DNA of 21,633 nucleotides from a virus. A model generated the notes under the pieces. It saw only the letters and a list, made by a program, of their open reading frames with translations, did no database searches and was not told where the DNA came from. Location: the IMG/VR virus record IMGVR_UViG_3300036791_000758, positions 1 through 21,633 of that record. One strand, given 5' to 3'. Positions 7,724-15,503 of this stretch are shown here, piece by piece (the stretch's first letter is position 1; each line of letters starts with the position of its first letter). Both the position numbers and the translations under genes were made by a program.

Positions 7724-7827
7724 CCCCCAACCAGCTGGCCGAGCTCGACGACGACATTTTCCGGGCGTTCGTGCGGTACATGGAACGCGAGGCGGCCGAG
7801 ATCAAACGGGCGCCGCAGAGGCGATAG
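7720..7827 (+). CDS. Second frame of tail assembly chaperone (probable -1 frameshift extension)
   Basis: An ATG at 7720 overlaps the stop of the first chaperone (ATGA) and would give only 35 residues. However, the same frame looks like real protein before that ATG: from about 7684 it reads DNVAALCRYWRMTPNQLAEL, and RYW-MTP is typical of the T part of actinophage chaperones. This argues that ribosomes enter by a -1 shift from the 7421 frame somewhere upstream of about 7690, giving a fusion. I see no canonical slippery heptamer in the right phase, so the shift site is unresolved. Confidence 0.6.
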   Translation: MTPNQLAELDDDIFRAFVRYMEREAAEIKRAPQRR

Positions 7828-7830
7828 CAG

Positions 7831-9783
7831 ATGGCCAGCCCGTCGGTAACGGTCCGCATCCTGGCCGACCTCAAAGGTTTCGCCGCCTCGGTGTCGGGGG
7901 TCGGCTCCACCGCGGCGTCGGCGGCTGGGAAGATGCACGATGCCTTCTCCGGCACCCTCAACGTCCTGAACTCCACCGGCGTGCTGGGTCCGTTCGGGGC
8001 GGCCCTGGACGGTATAGACCAGGCGTTGGGGACCATCGCCGAGCACGTCGGTGGCATCTCCACGGCCATGATGGGCGTGGGCGGCGCCCTGGCCGGCGTC
8101 GGCGTCGGCCTGTCCGCCCTGGGGTCGAAAGACCAGGCCGCCCACCAGCAGCTGCAGGCCGCGGTGGCCGCCACCGGCAAAAACTACGACGACTACGCCG
8201 ACCAGGTCGACAAGGCCATCAAACACCAGGAGAAGTTCGGTAACACCTCGGCCGAAACCCAGGACGCCCTGTCCAAACTGACCGAGGCCACCGGCGACCC
8301 CACCAAAGCGCTCGGCCTGCTGAACACCGCCACCGACCTGGCCGCGGCCAAACACGAATCGCTGAACACCGCGGCCGGGCAGCTGGGCAAGGCCTACAAC
8401 GGGGCCGGCAAAATCCTGAAGGACTTCGGGATTACCGCCGCCCCCAAAGCCGCCTCGGCCACCAAAGCCCTGGAGGCGGCCAGCCGATCGGCCGAATCGG
8501 CCGACAAGGCGTTGGCGTCGGCCAAACAGCACCTGTCCGACATCCAGGCCAGCCTGTCCGGCAAGACCAAACTGTCAGCCGCCGACCAGATCCGCCTGCG
8601 CGACGCCACCCAAAAAGTGTCCGACGCCTCGGCCAAAGCGGTCGACGCCCACCACAAACTGACCGCCGCCCAGGACACCGCCAAAGCCGCCTCCCAGGGC
8701 CAGATGACCACCATGGACGAACTGTCCAACAAACTGAAAGGGCAGGCCTCCGCCGCGGCGGACACCTTCGGCGGGCATATCTCCGCCATCCGAGCCCACC
8801 TGGAGGACACCGCCGCCACCCTGGGCCAAAAGTACGGGCCGGCCATCACCGGCGCCGGCACCGCCATGGCCGGCCTCGGCAGCGTGATGAAAATCAGCGG
8901 GGCGGCCATGGACACGGCCAAAGCCGCCGCCATCGGCACCCGCCTGGAACTGATGGCCCTGAACATCTGGACGAAAATCCAGACCGCGGCCCAATGGCTG
9001 TTCAACGCGGCCATGGACGCCAACCCCATCACCCTGGTGGTGCTGGCCATCGCCGCCCTGATCGCCATCATCATCCTGGTCCTGGTCAAAACCGGCGTCC
9101 TCAAAGACGTCTGGAACGACATCAAACGGGTGGCCCTGGACGTGTGGCACGCCATCCTGGCCGCCGTCCGGGCGGTTTGGGATTGGATCAAAGCCTATTG
9201 GCCGCTCATCCTCGGTTTTCTGCTCGGCCCCATCGCCCTGGCCGTCGGGGCCATCTACAAATACCGCGACCAGATCTGGGACGGCATCAAAGCGGTTTGG
9301 AACTGGATCAAAACCACCTGGGGCCAGATTTACGGTTTCCTCAAAAAACCGGTCGAGGACGCCGCCAACTGGATACGCCAAACCTTCAACGATCTGGTCA
9401 CCTTCTTCACCGGCATCCCCCACCGCATCTCCACCGCCATCGCCGACGTCGAACACCTCCTCGAGGCGCCGTTCAAGGCCGCCACCGACTTCATCAAACG
9501 GGTCTGGGACGACACCGTCGGCAAACTCAAAGTACCCAGCATCCCCGGCGCCGGGGTCATTTCCGGGCTGGCCTCCCACATTCCCGGTTTACAGACGGGC
9601 GGGACGATCACCTCCACCGGGCTGGCCTTACTCCACCAGGGCGAAACGGTGGTACCGGCCGGCCATCAGCCCGGCCCGGCCGGCCCGGCCGTCGTCATCG
9701 CCAACGCCCACTTTTCGACCGAGCTGGACGTGGAGGCGTTCATGCGCAAGGCGGCCTGGGTCATCCGCACCCAGAGGGTCTGA
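7831..9783 (+). CDS. Tape measure protein
   Basis: Predicted 650 residues, the longest gene. It sets tail length and is ejected ahead of the DNA. The first third has Ala/Gly-rich helices and DPTKALGLLNTATDLAAAK-like text typical of actinophage tape measures. Residues 200-310 are a long Ala/Ser/Lys-rich coiled-coil-like stretch. Two hydrophobic segments (about 400-422 and 457-476) could cross the host membrane. Trp-rich repeats (VWNDIKRVALDVWHAI, WDWIKAYWP, WNWIKTTWG) follow. By the usual 1.5 angstrom per residue rule the tail would be about 100 nm. No peptidase motif is visible. Confidence 0.93.
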   Translation: MASPSVTVRILADLKGFAASVSGVGSTAASAAGKMHDAFSGTLNVLNSTGVLGPFGAALDGIDQALGTIAEHVGGISTAMMGVGGALAGVGVGLSALGSKDQAAHQQLQAAVAATGKNYDDYADQVDKAIKHQEKFGNTSAETQDALSKLTEATGDPTKALGLLNTATDLAAAKHESLNTAAGQLGKAYNGAGKILKDFGITAAPKAASATKALEAASRSAESADKALASAKQHLSDIQASLSGKTKLSAADQIRLRDATQKVSDASAKAVDAHHKLTAAQDTAKAASQGQMTTMDELSNKLKGQASAAADTFGGHISAIRAHLEDTAATLGQKYGPAITGAGTAMAGLGSVMKISGAAMDTAKAAAIGTRLELMALNIWTKIQTAAQWLFNAAMDANPITLVVLAIAALIAIIILVLVKTGVLKDVWNDIKRVALDVWHAILAAVRAVWDWIKAYWPLILGFLLGPIALAVGAIYKYRDQIWDGIKAVWNWIKTTWGQIYGFLKKPVEDAANWIRQTFNDLVTFFTGIPHRISTAIADVEHLLEAPFKAATDFIKRVWDDTVGKLKVPSIPGAGVISGLASHIPGLQTGGTITSTGLALLHQGETVVPAGHQPGPAGPAVVIANAHFSTELDVEAFMRKAAWVIRTQRV

Positions 9784-10952
9784 TGGCTGTCCCCACTCTC
9801 ATCTCGCCGTCACCGAACCCTGCTTCCGGGGTGATCGGCGCCACCGTGGCCCTGTACGGCACCGGCCTGGACACTGTTACCACCGTCACCGTCGGCGGCA
9901 TAGCCGTGAGCTCGTTTTTGCAGCAGTCCGCCACCAGCATGCTCATCACCGCCCCCAATCACGCCAATGGGGCGGTGTTCGTCTTCGCCACCAACCCGGA
10001 CGGCATGTCCAATTCGGTCGTGTTCACCTATGTGCCGGCCTACGTGCCGACCGGGCCGGGCTGCGCCCGCAGCGCCTGGCTGGTGCTCGGTTCGCTGGTG
10101 GTGCCGTTGGAGAACTTCACCGGCGGCTGGTTCTGTGAAAGCCTGGATTTGGGCTACCCGGCCGTGCGGGAGGTGGTGTCGAACAAACCTTCCCAGGACG
10201 GCGTCGACGACCGCACCCAGTACATGGGCGGCCGGGTGGTGTCGGCCAACGTGCACACCGTGGCCGGCGCCGGCGCCCGCATCGACGCGGTGGCGTCGCA
10301 GTTCGCCCCGTTCATGGTCCCCTCCGCCCGGCCGATCCTGCACTATGTGTTGGACCGGCCCGGCGCCCCCGAACGCACCATGGTGCTCCGCCCGTCGGGG
10401 TACGCCTGGCCGGTCGCCGGCGGCCAGGAACGCCAAATCCAGATGCAGTGGCTGGCCGCCGACCCCGCCGCCGTCGACCCCAACCTGCAGACCGCCATCT
10501 CCTGGTCGGGGGCGTCCACCTCCCCCGGACGGCTGTATAACCTGACCTTCGACCGGGCCTACCCGGCCGGCGGCGGCTCAAGATCCTCGGCGGTCGTCAA
10601 ATCCTACGGCGACCTGCCGGTCCGCCCGAAATACCGGATTTACGGGCCGATCACCCAGCCGGTCGTCAGCGTCAGCCAGGACGGCACCGGCAGCGGGGTG
10701 GTCTACTTTCTGGCCTCCTTCAACGTCAACGCCGGCCATTTCGTGGAGGTCGACTCCTGGAATAAGACCGCGGTGATGGACGGCGACCCGGCCCAGTCGA
10801 TGGTCACCTATCTGGACTGGCAGAACTCCAAGTGGACGCCCATCCAGCCCATGCCCCCCTCGACCACCGGCGCCCTGGTCCGCCTGGACGGAAGCTCTAC
10901 TTCCGGGGTCACCCAGGTGCAAACCATCTGGCAGGACCGGTTCCTGACATGA
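9783..10952 (+). CDS. Distal tail (Dit-like) protein with N-terminal IPT/TIG domain
   Basis: Predicted 389 residues. The start ATG overlaps the tape-measure stop by one base; the frame is open far upstream but that part is a shadow of the tape measure. Residues 1-85 are an IPT/TIG Ig-like domain (PNPASGVIGATVALYGTGL, then ITAPNHANGAVFVFATNPDG, ending VVFTYV). The rest resembles siphophage tail proteins of the Dit group: VPLENFTGGWFCESLDLGYP, then PAVREV and DDRTQYMGGRVVSANV, which fit the usual start of that domain. It is placed right after the tape measure, as Dit genes are. The N-terminal Ig fusion is the unusual part. Confidence 0.78.
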   Translation: MAVPTLISPSPNPASGVIGATVALYGTGLDTVTTVTVGGIAVSSFLQQSATSMLITAPNHANGAVFVFATNPDGMSNSVVFTYVPAYVPTGPGCARSAWLVLGSLVVPLENFTGGWFCESLDLGYPAVREVVSNKPSQDGVDDRTQYMGGRVVSANVHTVAGAGARIDAVASQFAPFMVPSARPILHYVLDRPGAPERTMVLRPSGYAWPVAGGQERQIQMQWLAADPAAVDPNLQTAISWSGASTSPGRLYNLTFDRAYPAGGGSRSSAVVKSYGDLPVRPKYRIYGPITQPVVSVSQDGTGSGVVYFLASFNVNAGHFVEVDSWNKTAVMDGDPAQSMVTYLDWQNSKWTPIQPMPPSTTGALVRLDGSSTSGVTQVQTIWQDRFLT

Positions 10953-12247
10953 CCATGACCGCGCCGCGCGCTACGACGCCGCTGCCGGCCGGGCGGGGCC
11001 GCTGGCGGCTCACCTTGCACGCCCGGGCGTTCGCCACCCCGGTCTACCCGACCGCCACCGGGATCGGCGAGCTGGCCGACGCCCGCTCCAGGGTCCTGAC
11101 CCAGGCGTGGGCCACCCCGGCCCAACTGACGTTCAGCGTGGACGGGCACACCGCCAACGCCGCCACCATCCGCGAGCTCCAGCACGACGTGATCGCCTGG
11201 CGCTACGACGAAACCGCCGGCGCCGACGTTCCCTACTTCCGGGGGGTGATCACCCAGTCCGAGGATCAGATTTCCGAGGACGCCCACATCATCAATTTCG
11301 TTTGCCACGACTACTCCGCGATGCTGGCCCGCCGGTTTTTGACCGGCCCCAGCCTGCTGGTCTACGGCAACCCCAACCCCAGCGTCGACCAGGACAACAT
11401 CGTCGCCGACCTGCTCAGCCGGGCCAACTTGGCGGTCAGCGGCACCGGGACCAGTTTCGCCCCCGGTTCCACCCTGCCGTTGGCGGTGGCCCGGGTCAAC
11501 CCGGACGGCTCTCTCCGCACCGCCGCCAGCGGCCAGCTGCGGGACCGGTCCTACGCGGGCGGGAACGTTATCGGCGACCTGATCGACCAGCTGTCCAAGG
11601 TGGCCAACGGGTTCGAATACGACGTGCTGCCCCGCTCCGACCTCAACGGCACCGACAGCCTGCGCATCTTTTTCAACGCCGGCCAGCCGGGCGGCCCACA
11701 CCAGGGCATCGTGCGCACCTCCCCGGCGTTGGTGTACGGCTCCACCGTCAGTTCCCTGACCCGGTCGGTGAACTCGGCCGACTACGGCAACTACTGGCGC
11801 ATCCTGGGCAACAACGGCCAGTCCGACCCGAGCTACCCCCAGCTGTACGCCGACCGCTGGAACAGCGACGCCAACAACGTGGGGGTGCTGCCGGTCGGCC
11901 TGTGGATGTCGCAGGACAACGCCGCCGACGTCATCCTGCAAACCACCCTCAACGAGAAAGCCCAAGGCGACCTCAACCTGTACGGGCTGCTCATGCCGTC
12001 CTACTCGCTGACCTTGCGGCCCGGTTTTTTCGCCCACGGCCTGTTCAACATGGGCGACACCCTGCCGTTGGTGGTCCAGTCCGGACGGCTGAACGTCAAC
12101 ACCACCGTACGAATACTCGGGATTACGTACACCGTCGGCGACGACGGCCAAGAGGACGTTTCGGTCATCGTCGGCCAGCCGCCGTACACGCTGGCCAAAA
12201 TCCTGACCGACGCCCACACCGACATCAACGCCCTGGCCCGAAGGTGA
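10949..12247 (+). CDS. Tail tip protein (Tal / ReqiPepy6 Gp37-like)
   Basis: Predicted 432 residues; ATG at 10949 overlaps the upstream stop (ATGA). A second ATG at 10955 is possible. It is probably the baseplate hub or tail-associated protein that sits below Dit. Segments such as AWRYDETAGADVPYFRGVITQSEDQIS, HDYSAMLARRFL, NVIGDLIDQLSKVANGFEYDV and MGDTLPLVVQSGRLNVN have the layout of the Gp37-like tail proteins of actinophages and firmicute phages. No glycosidase or peptidase motif is visible. The family assignment is by pattern. Confidence 0.7.
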   Translation: MTMTAPRATTPLPAGRGRWRLTLHARAFATPVYPTATGIGELADARSRVLTQAWATPAQLTFSVDGHTANAATIRELQHDVIAWRYDETAGADVPYFRGVITQSEDQISEDAHIINFVCHDYSAMLARRFLTGPSLLVYGNPNPSVDQDNIVADLLSRANLAVSGTGTSFAPGSTLPLAVARVNPDGSLRTAASGQLRDRSYAGGNVIGDLIDQLSKVANGFEYDVLPRSDLNGTDSLRIFFNAGQPGGPHQGIVRTSPALVYGSTVSSLTRSVNSADYGNYWRILGNNGQSDPSYPQLYADRWNSDANNVGVLPVGLWMSQDNAADVILQTTLNEKAQGDLNLYGLLMPSYSLTLRPGFFAHGLFNMGDTLPLVVQSGRLNVNTTVRILGITYTVGDDGQEDVSVIVGQPPYTLAKILTDAHTDINALARR

Positions 12248-12254
12248 GACACCT

Positions 12255-13253
12255 ATGACCCGCTACGCCCCGCAATGGATCCAGGCCGCCAGCTACGCCG
12301 CTTCCCAGGACCGCCGATTGATCGCGGCCCTGTGGCCCGGCCCGGCGTCGACCGGGTGTGCCGTCACCGCCACCACCGCCATGACCCTGCAAATCGCGGC
12401 CGGTCAGGTAGCCGTACCGAGTCAGAACAACACCGGCACCACCCTGTGTACCTCCGACGCGGCCGAGCAGGTCACCCTGACCGCCTCCGCCGCCCAGCCC
12501 CGCATAGACCTGATCACCTGCCACCCCCGCGGTACCGACCTGGACGGCGGCACCAACAACGACTTCATATTTGACTTCGTCACCGGCACCCCCGGCGCCA
12601 CGCCGGCCGTGCCGGCCACCCCCGCCGGCCAAGTCGCTTTAGCGCAAATCGCGGTGGCTGCCGGCGCTGCCTCCATCAACGCCGCCAACATCACCGACGT
12701 CCGCCCGCCCATGTTCAACCCGGCCGCGGAGCCGGCCACCGCCTCGGCCGCCATCGTCTCCCGGGCCGACACCAGCGGCGAGGTGTGGGTGGCCAAGGCG
12801 GGCGTGAACGGCGGAGCGTGGCGCAAGGCCCGCGACGCCCTGCGGGCCAGATGGCGCCGGGCGGCCGCGTTCAACCTGACCGCCACCTGGACCCGGTTCC
12901 AGCTCGACACCATGAACTTCGACGAGTACGGCTTTTACAGTTCCGGGGCGTGGCTGGCCACCTGTCCCATCAAAGGCTATTACCGCGTGTCGCTGACGGT
13001 CACCGGTAGCGCCGTGGGCGTCTCCAACACCGCCTATGTCGCCCTGTATAAGAACGCCGTCACGATCGCCCAGGCCGCCTCAGGGCCGGCCGCGGCGGCC
13101 GGCAACGCAGTGTCGGTCACCTTGGCCGACACCATCCAGTGTGTGGCCGGCGACACCCTGGAAATGTGGATCGCCTCCGTCGGCGCCACCCTGACCGGCG
13201 CGGCCAGCCCGTTGACCTACGGCAGTTTCGAATACGTAGGCGCCACCCCCTGA
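12255..13253 (+). CDS. Minor tail / receptor-binding tip protein with C1q-TNF-like C-terminus
   Basis: Predicted 332 residues. Residues 1-180 resemble the N-terminal attachment region of actinophage minor tail proteins (a short beta-rich start, then AAGQVAVPSQNNTGTTLC and repeated Ala/Thr-rich strands ending in ANITDVRPP). Residues 200-332 look like a C1q/TNF-type jelly roll: FDEYGFYSSGAWLATCPIKG, then YYRVSLTVTGSA, YVALYKNAV, and a final YGSFEYVG strand. Such trimeric jelly rolls are common receptor-binding heads. As the last large tail gene before lysis, it is the best candidate for host recognition. Confidence 0.68.
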   Translation: MTRYAPQWIQAASYAASQDRRLIAALWPGPASTGCAVTATTAMTLQIAAGQVAVPSQNNTGTTLCTSDAAEQVTLTASAAQPRIDLITCHPRGTDLDGGTNNDFIFDFVTGTPGATPAVPATPAGQVALAQIAVAAGAASINAANITDVRPPMFNPAAEPATASAAIVSRADTSGEVWVAKAGVNGGAWRKARDALRARWRRAAAFNLTATWTRFQLDTMNFDEYGFYSSGAWLATCPIKGYYRVSLTVTGSAVGVSNTAYVALYKNAVTIAQAASGPAAAAGNAVSVTLADTIQCVAGDTLEMWIASVGATLTGAASPLTYGSFEYVGATP

Positions 13254-13267
13254 GGAGACGAACCCAC

Positions 13268-13387
13268 ATGACCGCCACCGAACCGCCCGCCTGGCCGGAA
13301 CCGCAACCCGACCCGCCCGAAGAGCCGCACGAGGACTGGGCCACCGACCCGCCCCCGCCGGACGGCGAAGACGACGAAACCGACTGA
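13268..13387 (+). CDS. Small acidic proline-rich protein
   Basis: Predicted 39 residues with a good Shine-Dalgarno (GAGGAG) upstream. About a third of the residues are proline and most of the rest are Glu or Asp, so it is probably unstructured. No family is recognised. It ends one base before the lysin ATG, which suggests translational coupling to the lysin gene. It could be a real small protein or mostly a leader for lysin translation. Confidence 0.55.
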   Translation: MTATEPPAWPEPQPDPPEEPHEDWATDPPPPDGEDDETD

Positions 13388-13388
13388 C

Positions 13389-14246
13389 ATGGCCCTCAGA
13401 CGGGTGGCGATCCCTTCGCCGAACTACTCCAGCCGGGGCGGGGCGGCGGTGACGACCATCGTCCTGCACACCGCCGAAGGCGCCCGCACCTACCAGGACC
13501 TGGGCGCCTTTTTTGCCAATCCGGCGTCGGGGGTGTCCTCGCATACCGGCATCGACGACACCCCTAACACCGTCGGCGAATACGTGCCCCGAACCGGCAG
13601 CTCGTGGACGGCCTCGGCGGCCAATAAGTGGAGCGTGCAAACCGAGCTGTGTGCGTTTGCCGCCTGGGACATTGCCGAGTGGAACCGCCACGCCCCCATG
13701 CTGGAAAACTGCGCGGCCTGGATCGCCGAAGAGGCCGCCGCCCTTGGCATCCCCATACTGCGGTTGGGGCCGGCCGACGCCCAGGATCCCGGCACGGCCG
13801 GGGTGTGCCAGCACAACGACCTGGGCGCCATGGGCGGCGGGCATTGGGACTGCGGCCCCGGCTTCCCCATGGACCGGGTGTTGGAGCGGGCCAATCAGCT
13901 GGCCGGCGGCCGCCCGGCGGTACCGTCACCGATCACAGGAGAGGACATGATTTGCACTGACCCGAACACCGGCGGGGTGTGGGTGGTCGCCACTAAAGAA
14001 GGCGCCGTCTACACCTACGACGGCGCCCCCTACATCGGCGCCACCAACAACACCCAGATGAACGCCGGCCGCAACCCTTGCGTCGGTCTGGACGTGTGGA
14101 AAGACCGCAAAGGACTGCCCGGCCTGGTCATGGTGCTCGACTGGGGCGACCGGGGCGACGGCCGCTCGAGCGATGGCGGCGACCGGTTCCGCCGCTACCG
14201 CTTCCCTAGGGACGGGTCCGGCAAGGCGTCATCGGGTACCTACTAG
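13389..14246 (+). CDS. Endolysin, N-acetylmuramoyl-L-alanine amidase
   Basis: Predicted 285 residues. Cuts the bond between N-acetylmuramic acid and L-alanine to lyse the host. Residues 1-175 are an Amidase_2-type zinc domain: IVLHTAEG with H27, SSHTGID near residue 52, and QHNDLG with H142 followed by HWDCGPGFPM with H152 and C155. H27, H152 and C155 are the likeliest zinc ligands. Residues 187-285 are a distinct C-terminal domain (TGGVWVVATKEGAVYTYDG, then LDWGDRGDGRSSDGGDRF, RRYRFPRDGS), probably wall-binding; it recurs in actinophage lysins. No signal peptide is visible, so release should need the holin. An internal start (13947) may make the C-terminal domain alone. Confidence 0.9.
   Translation: MALRRVAIPSPNYSSRGGAAVTTIVLHTAEGARTYQDLGAFFANPASGVSSHTGIDDTPNTVGEYVPRTGSSWTASAANKWSVQTELCAFAAWDIAEWNRHAPMLENCAAWIAEEAAALGIPILRLGPADAQDPGTAGVCQHNDLGAMGGGHWDCGPGFPMDRVLERANQLAGGRPAVPSPITGEDMICTDPNTGGVWVVATKEGAVYTYDGAPYIGATNNTQMNAGRNPCVGLDVWKDRKGLPGLVMVLDWGDRGDGRSSDGGDRFRRYRFPRDGSGKASSGTY
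13937..13949 (+). promoter_or_regulatory. Internal ribosome-binding site and start inside the lysin gene
   Basis: AGGAG (13937-13941) lies five bases before an in-frame ATG (13947) at lysin residue 187, exactly at the boundary between the amidase and C-terminal domains. The codons used (ACA GGA GAG) are AT-richer than the surrounding text. Initiation here would give a 99-residue C-terminal domain. Some endolysins are known to make such subunits from internal starts. It could also be the relic of a once separate gene. Confidence 0.6.
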
Positions 14247-14249
14247 CCG

Positions 14250-14435
14250 GTGAGCAAGGCCCGCCAGCTGCTGCTTTTGTACCTGGGCGGGGTGGCCGTC
14301 ATGGGCCTGGCCGTGGTCGTGTTCGTCCTCAACCGGGGTTTGGCCGTCGACTTGCTGGCCGCCGCCGGCTTTGTGGGCGGGGTGGCCATCATCATCAACG
14401 CCCTGCCCACCCACAACGGAGACTCACATGGATAA
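14250..14435 (+). CDS. Holin-like membrane protein
   Basis: Predicted 61 residues, GTG start three bases after the lysin stop. Two hydrophobic segments are visible: LLLLYLGGVAVMGLAVVVFVL (about residues 7-27) and LLAAAGFVGGVAIIIN (about 35-51), separated by a short loop with Arg and Asp. The N-terminus is basic and the C-terminus is short and polar. Size, two membrane spans and position after the lysin fit a class II holin, which would form membrane holes that let the amidase reach the wall. Holins share little sequence, so this is a call by topology and context. Confidence 0.65.
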   Translation: MSKARQLLLLYLGGVAVMGLAVVVFVLNRGLAVDLLAAAGFVGGVAIIINALPTHNGDSHG

Positions 14436-14517
14436 CACCCAAACCATCGTCCTTTTGATCGAGGTCGGCGTTATCGCCCTGGCCGCCCTGCTCCGCATCC
14501 TGGGCCAACGCGGCTGA
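14428..14517 (+). CDS. 29-residue membrane peptide, holin region
   Basis: Predicted 29 residues (MDNTQTIVLLIEVGVIALAA and so on) with one hydrophobic span (residues 7-25) and a basic end. The ATG at 14428 has a GGAG a few bases upstream and overlaps the holin-like gene by eight bases. It could be an accessory holin, antiholin or pinholin-like regulator. Very short, but the ribosome-binding site, coupling and clean membrane span make it believable. Confidence 0.5.
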   Translation: MDNTQTIVLLIEVGVIALAALLRILGQRG

Positions 14518-14534
14518 GCCTGCTCACCTTTCTG

Positions 14535-14597
14535 GTGGTCCTCACCGCCTGCCTTCTGGCCCTGCTGCTGGGGGTGCTGTTGGCCATATGGCTTTAG
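14535..14597 (+). CDS. Possible third membrane micropeptide
   Basis: In this frame the sequence from 14520 to 14594 encodes an uninterrupted hydrophobic run (LLTFLVVLTACLLALLLGVL and on to AIWL). The only usual start is a GTG at 14535, giving 20 residues; no ribosome-binding site is visible. Its stop overlaps the integrase stop on the other strand. It could be the third member of a membrane-peptide cluster or a decayed holin. Confidence 0.25.
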   Translation: MVLTACLLALLLGVLLAIWL

Positions 14598-15421
14598 GCG
14601 GTGCGGTTGAGGGCGTCGCGGATGACGTCCTCGTCGGCGTCGCGCAGGTAGCGGTCGGTGGTGGCCACGTTCTTGTGACCCAGGAACCGTTGCACGGCTT
14701 TGACGTCGTGGCTGGCGTCGTACAGGTTCGAGGCGGCGGTGTGGCGCAGGGCGTGGGCGGACACCCCGTCGTAGCGGTCGCCTTTCAGGCCGGCCTGCTC
14801 GAGCCAGCGTCGGACCAGGCGGGACAGGGTGGCCGGCGAGTGGCCGATGACCGGCCCGGCCGTCCGGGCCCCGATGTGGGCGGCGAGGAGGGCGGCCACG
14901 TCGGGGCCGAGGGGCAGGCGGCGGTGGTCGTCGTTTTTGCCGTGGACGGTGATCCGGTCCCGGCCTCGATCCCAGTCGGGCACCTCGAGGCGGGATACCT
15001 CGACGCAGCGCAGCCCCTGGCGGGCCATGAGGGCCACGATCAGGCGGGCCTGGCCGTCGGGCAGGACCAGGCCCAGGCGGCGCATCTCGGCCGAGCTGAG
15101 CGCCCTCCGGGCGGATTCCGGTTCTCGGACCTTCCCGGCCTGACGGCACGGATCGACAGCCAGCAGATCCCACTCCAGAGCCCACCGGCAAAACACCCGC
15201 ACCGTGGACAGGTAGGCCCGCCTGGACGCCGGCCGCTTGTCCCCGGTGCCGGCCTGCCAGGCCCGGACGTGCTCCCGGCCCAGCTCGCCTATGTCCACCC
15301 CTTTGCACACTTTGACCAGGCCGGACAGCCGCCAGGCCAACTGGCGGGCGGTGCCCGGCCCTATCTCACCCCGGGCGCGTCTATCACCTACGTAAATGCG
15401 GACAGCTTCGGACACCAACAT
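14594..15421 (-). CDS. int: Tyrosine integrase
   Basis: Predicted 275 residues. Recombines phage attP with a host attB and, with an excision factor, reverses this. The catalytic set is complete: R138 (RQGLRCVEVSRL), K162 (HGKNDD), H223 and R226 (HALRHTAA), H249 (FLGHKNV) and nucleophile Y258 (TTDRY). Residues 1-90 are a SAM-like core-binding domain (SRRAYLSTVRVFCRWALEWDLL). The protein begins directly with this domain, so an N-terminal arm-binding domain seems absent, giving a XerC/D-like size. It is transcribed leftward, downstream of the HNH and repressor genes, and converges tail to tail with the lysis genes. Confidence 0.93.
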   Translation of the reverse strand: MLVSEAVRIYVGDRRARGEIGPGTARQLAWRLSGLVKVCKGVDIGELGREHVRAWQAGTGDKRPASRRAYLSTVRVFCRWALEWDLLAVDPCRQAGKVREPESARRALSSAEMRRLGLVLPDGQARLIVALMARQGLRCVEVSRLEVPDWDRGRDRITVHGKNDDHRRLPLGPDVAALLAAHIGARTAGPVIGHSPATLSRLVRRWLEQAGLKGDRYDGVSAHALRHTAASNLYDASHDVKAVQRFLGHKNVATTDRYLRDADEDVIRDALNRTA

Positions 15422-15503
15422 GGGAAAACCCCCTGTGTTGCGCTGTCTCCGCTCGCCGCCGGACGTTAGGGCGCGCGTCTACCACTCGGTATTCGCGCAG
15501 AGG
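15422..15503. other. Gap between integrase and HNH gene, possible integrase promoter or attP
   Basis: 82 bases with no gene. On the - strand an AGGGGG stretch lies about eight bases before the integrase ATG and could serve as ribosome-binding site. attP usually lies beside int, so this is one candidate place, but I find no tRNA-like sequence, arm repeats or core to support it. Confidence 0.3.

Noticed and set aside
6943-8532. Long minus-strand open frame (529 codons)
   Set aside because: It is antisense to the gp10-like, chaperone and tape-measure genes, is Gly/Arg-rich as expected for shadows in GC-rich DNA, and resembles no family.
8994-9782. Upstream extension of the Dit-like reading frame
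   Set aside because: The 263 extra codons are out-of-frame tape-measure sequence rich in Arg, His and Pro; the real start is the ATG at 9783 overlapping the tape-measure stop.
14583-14592. GCCATATGGC palindrome near the integrase end
   Set aside because: A single 10-bp palindrome without a partner copy or similar half-sites; not enough to call an operator or att core.
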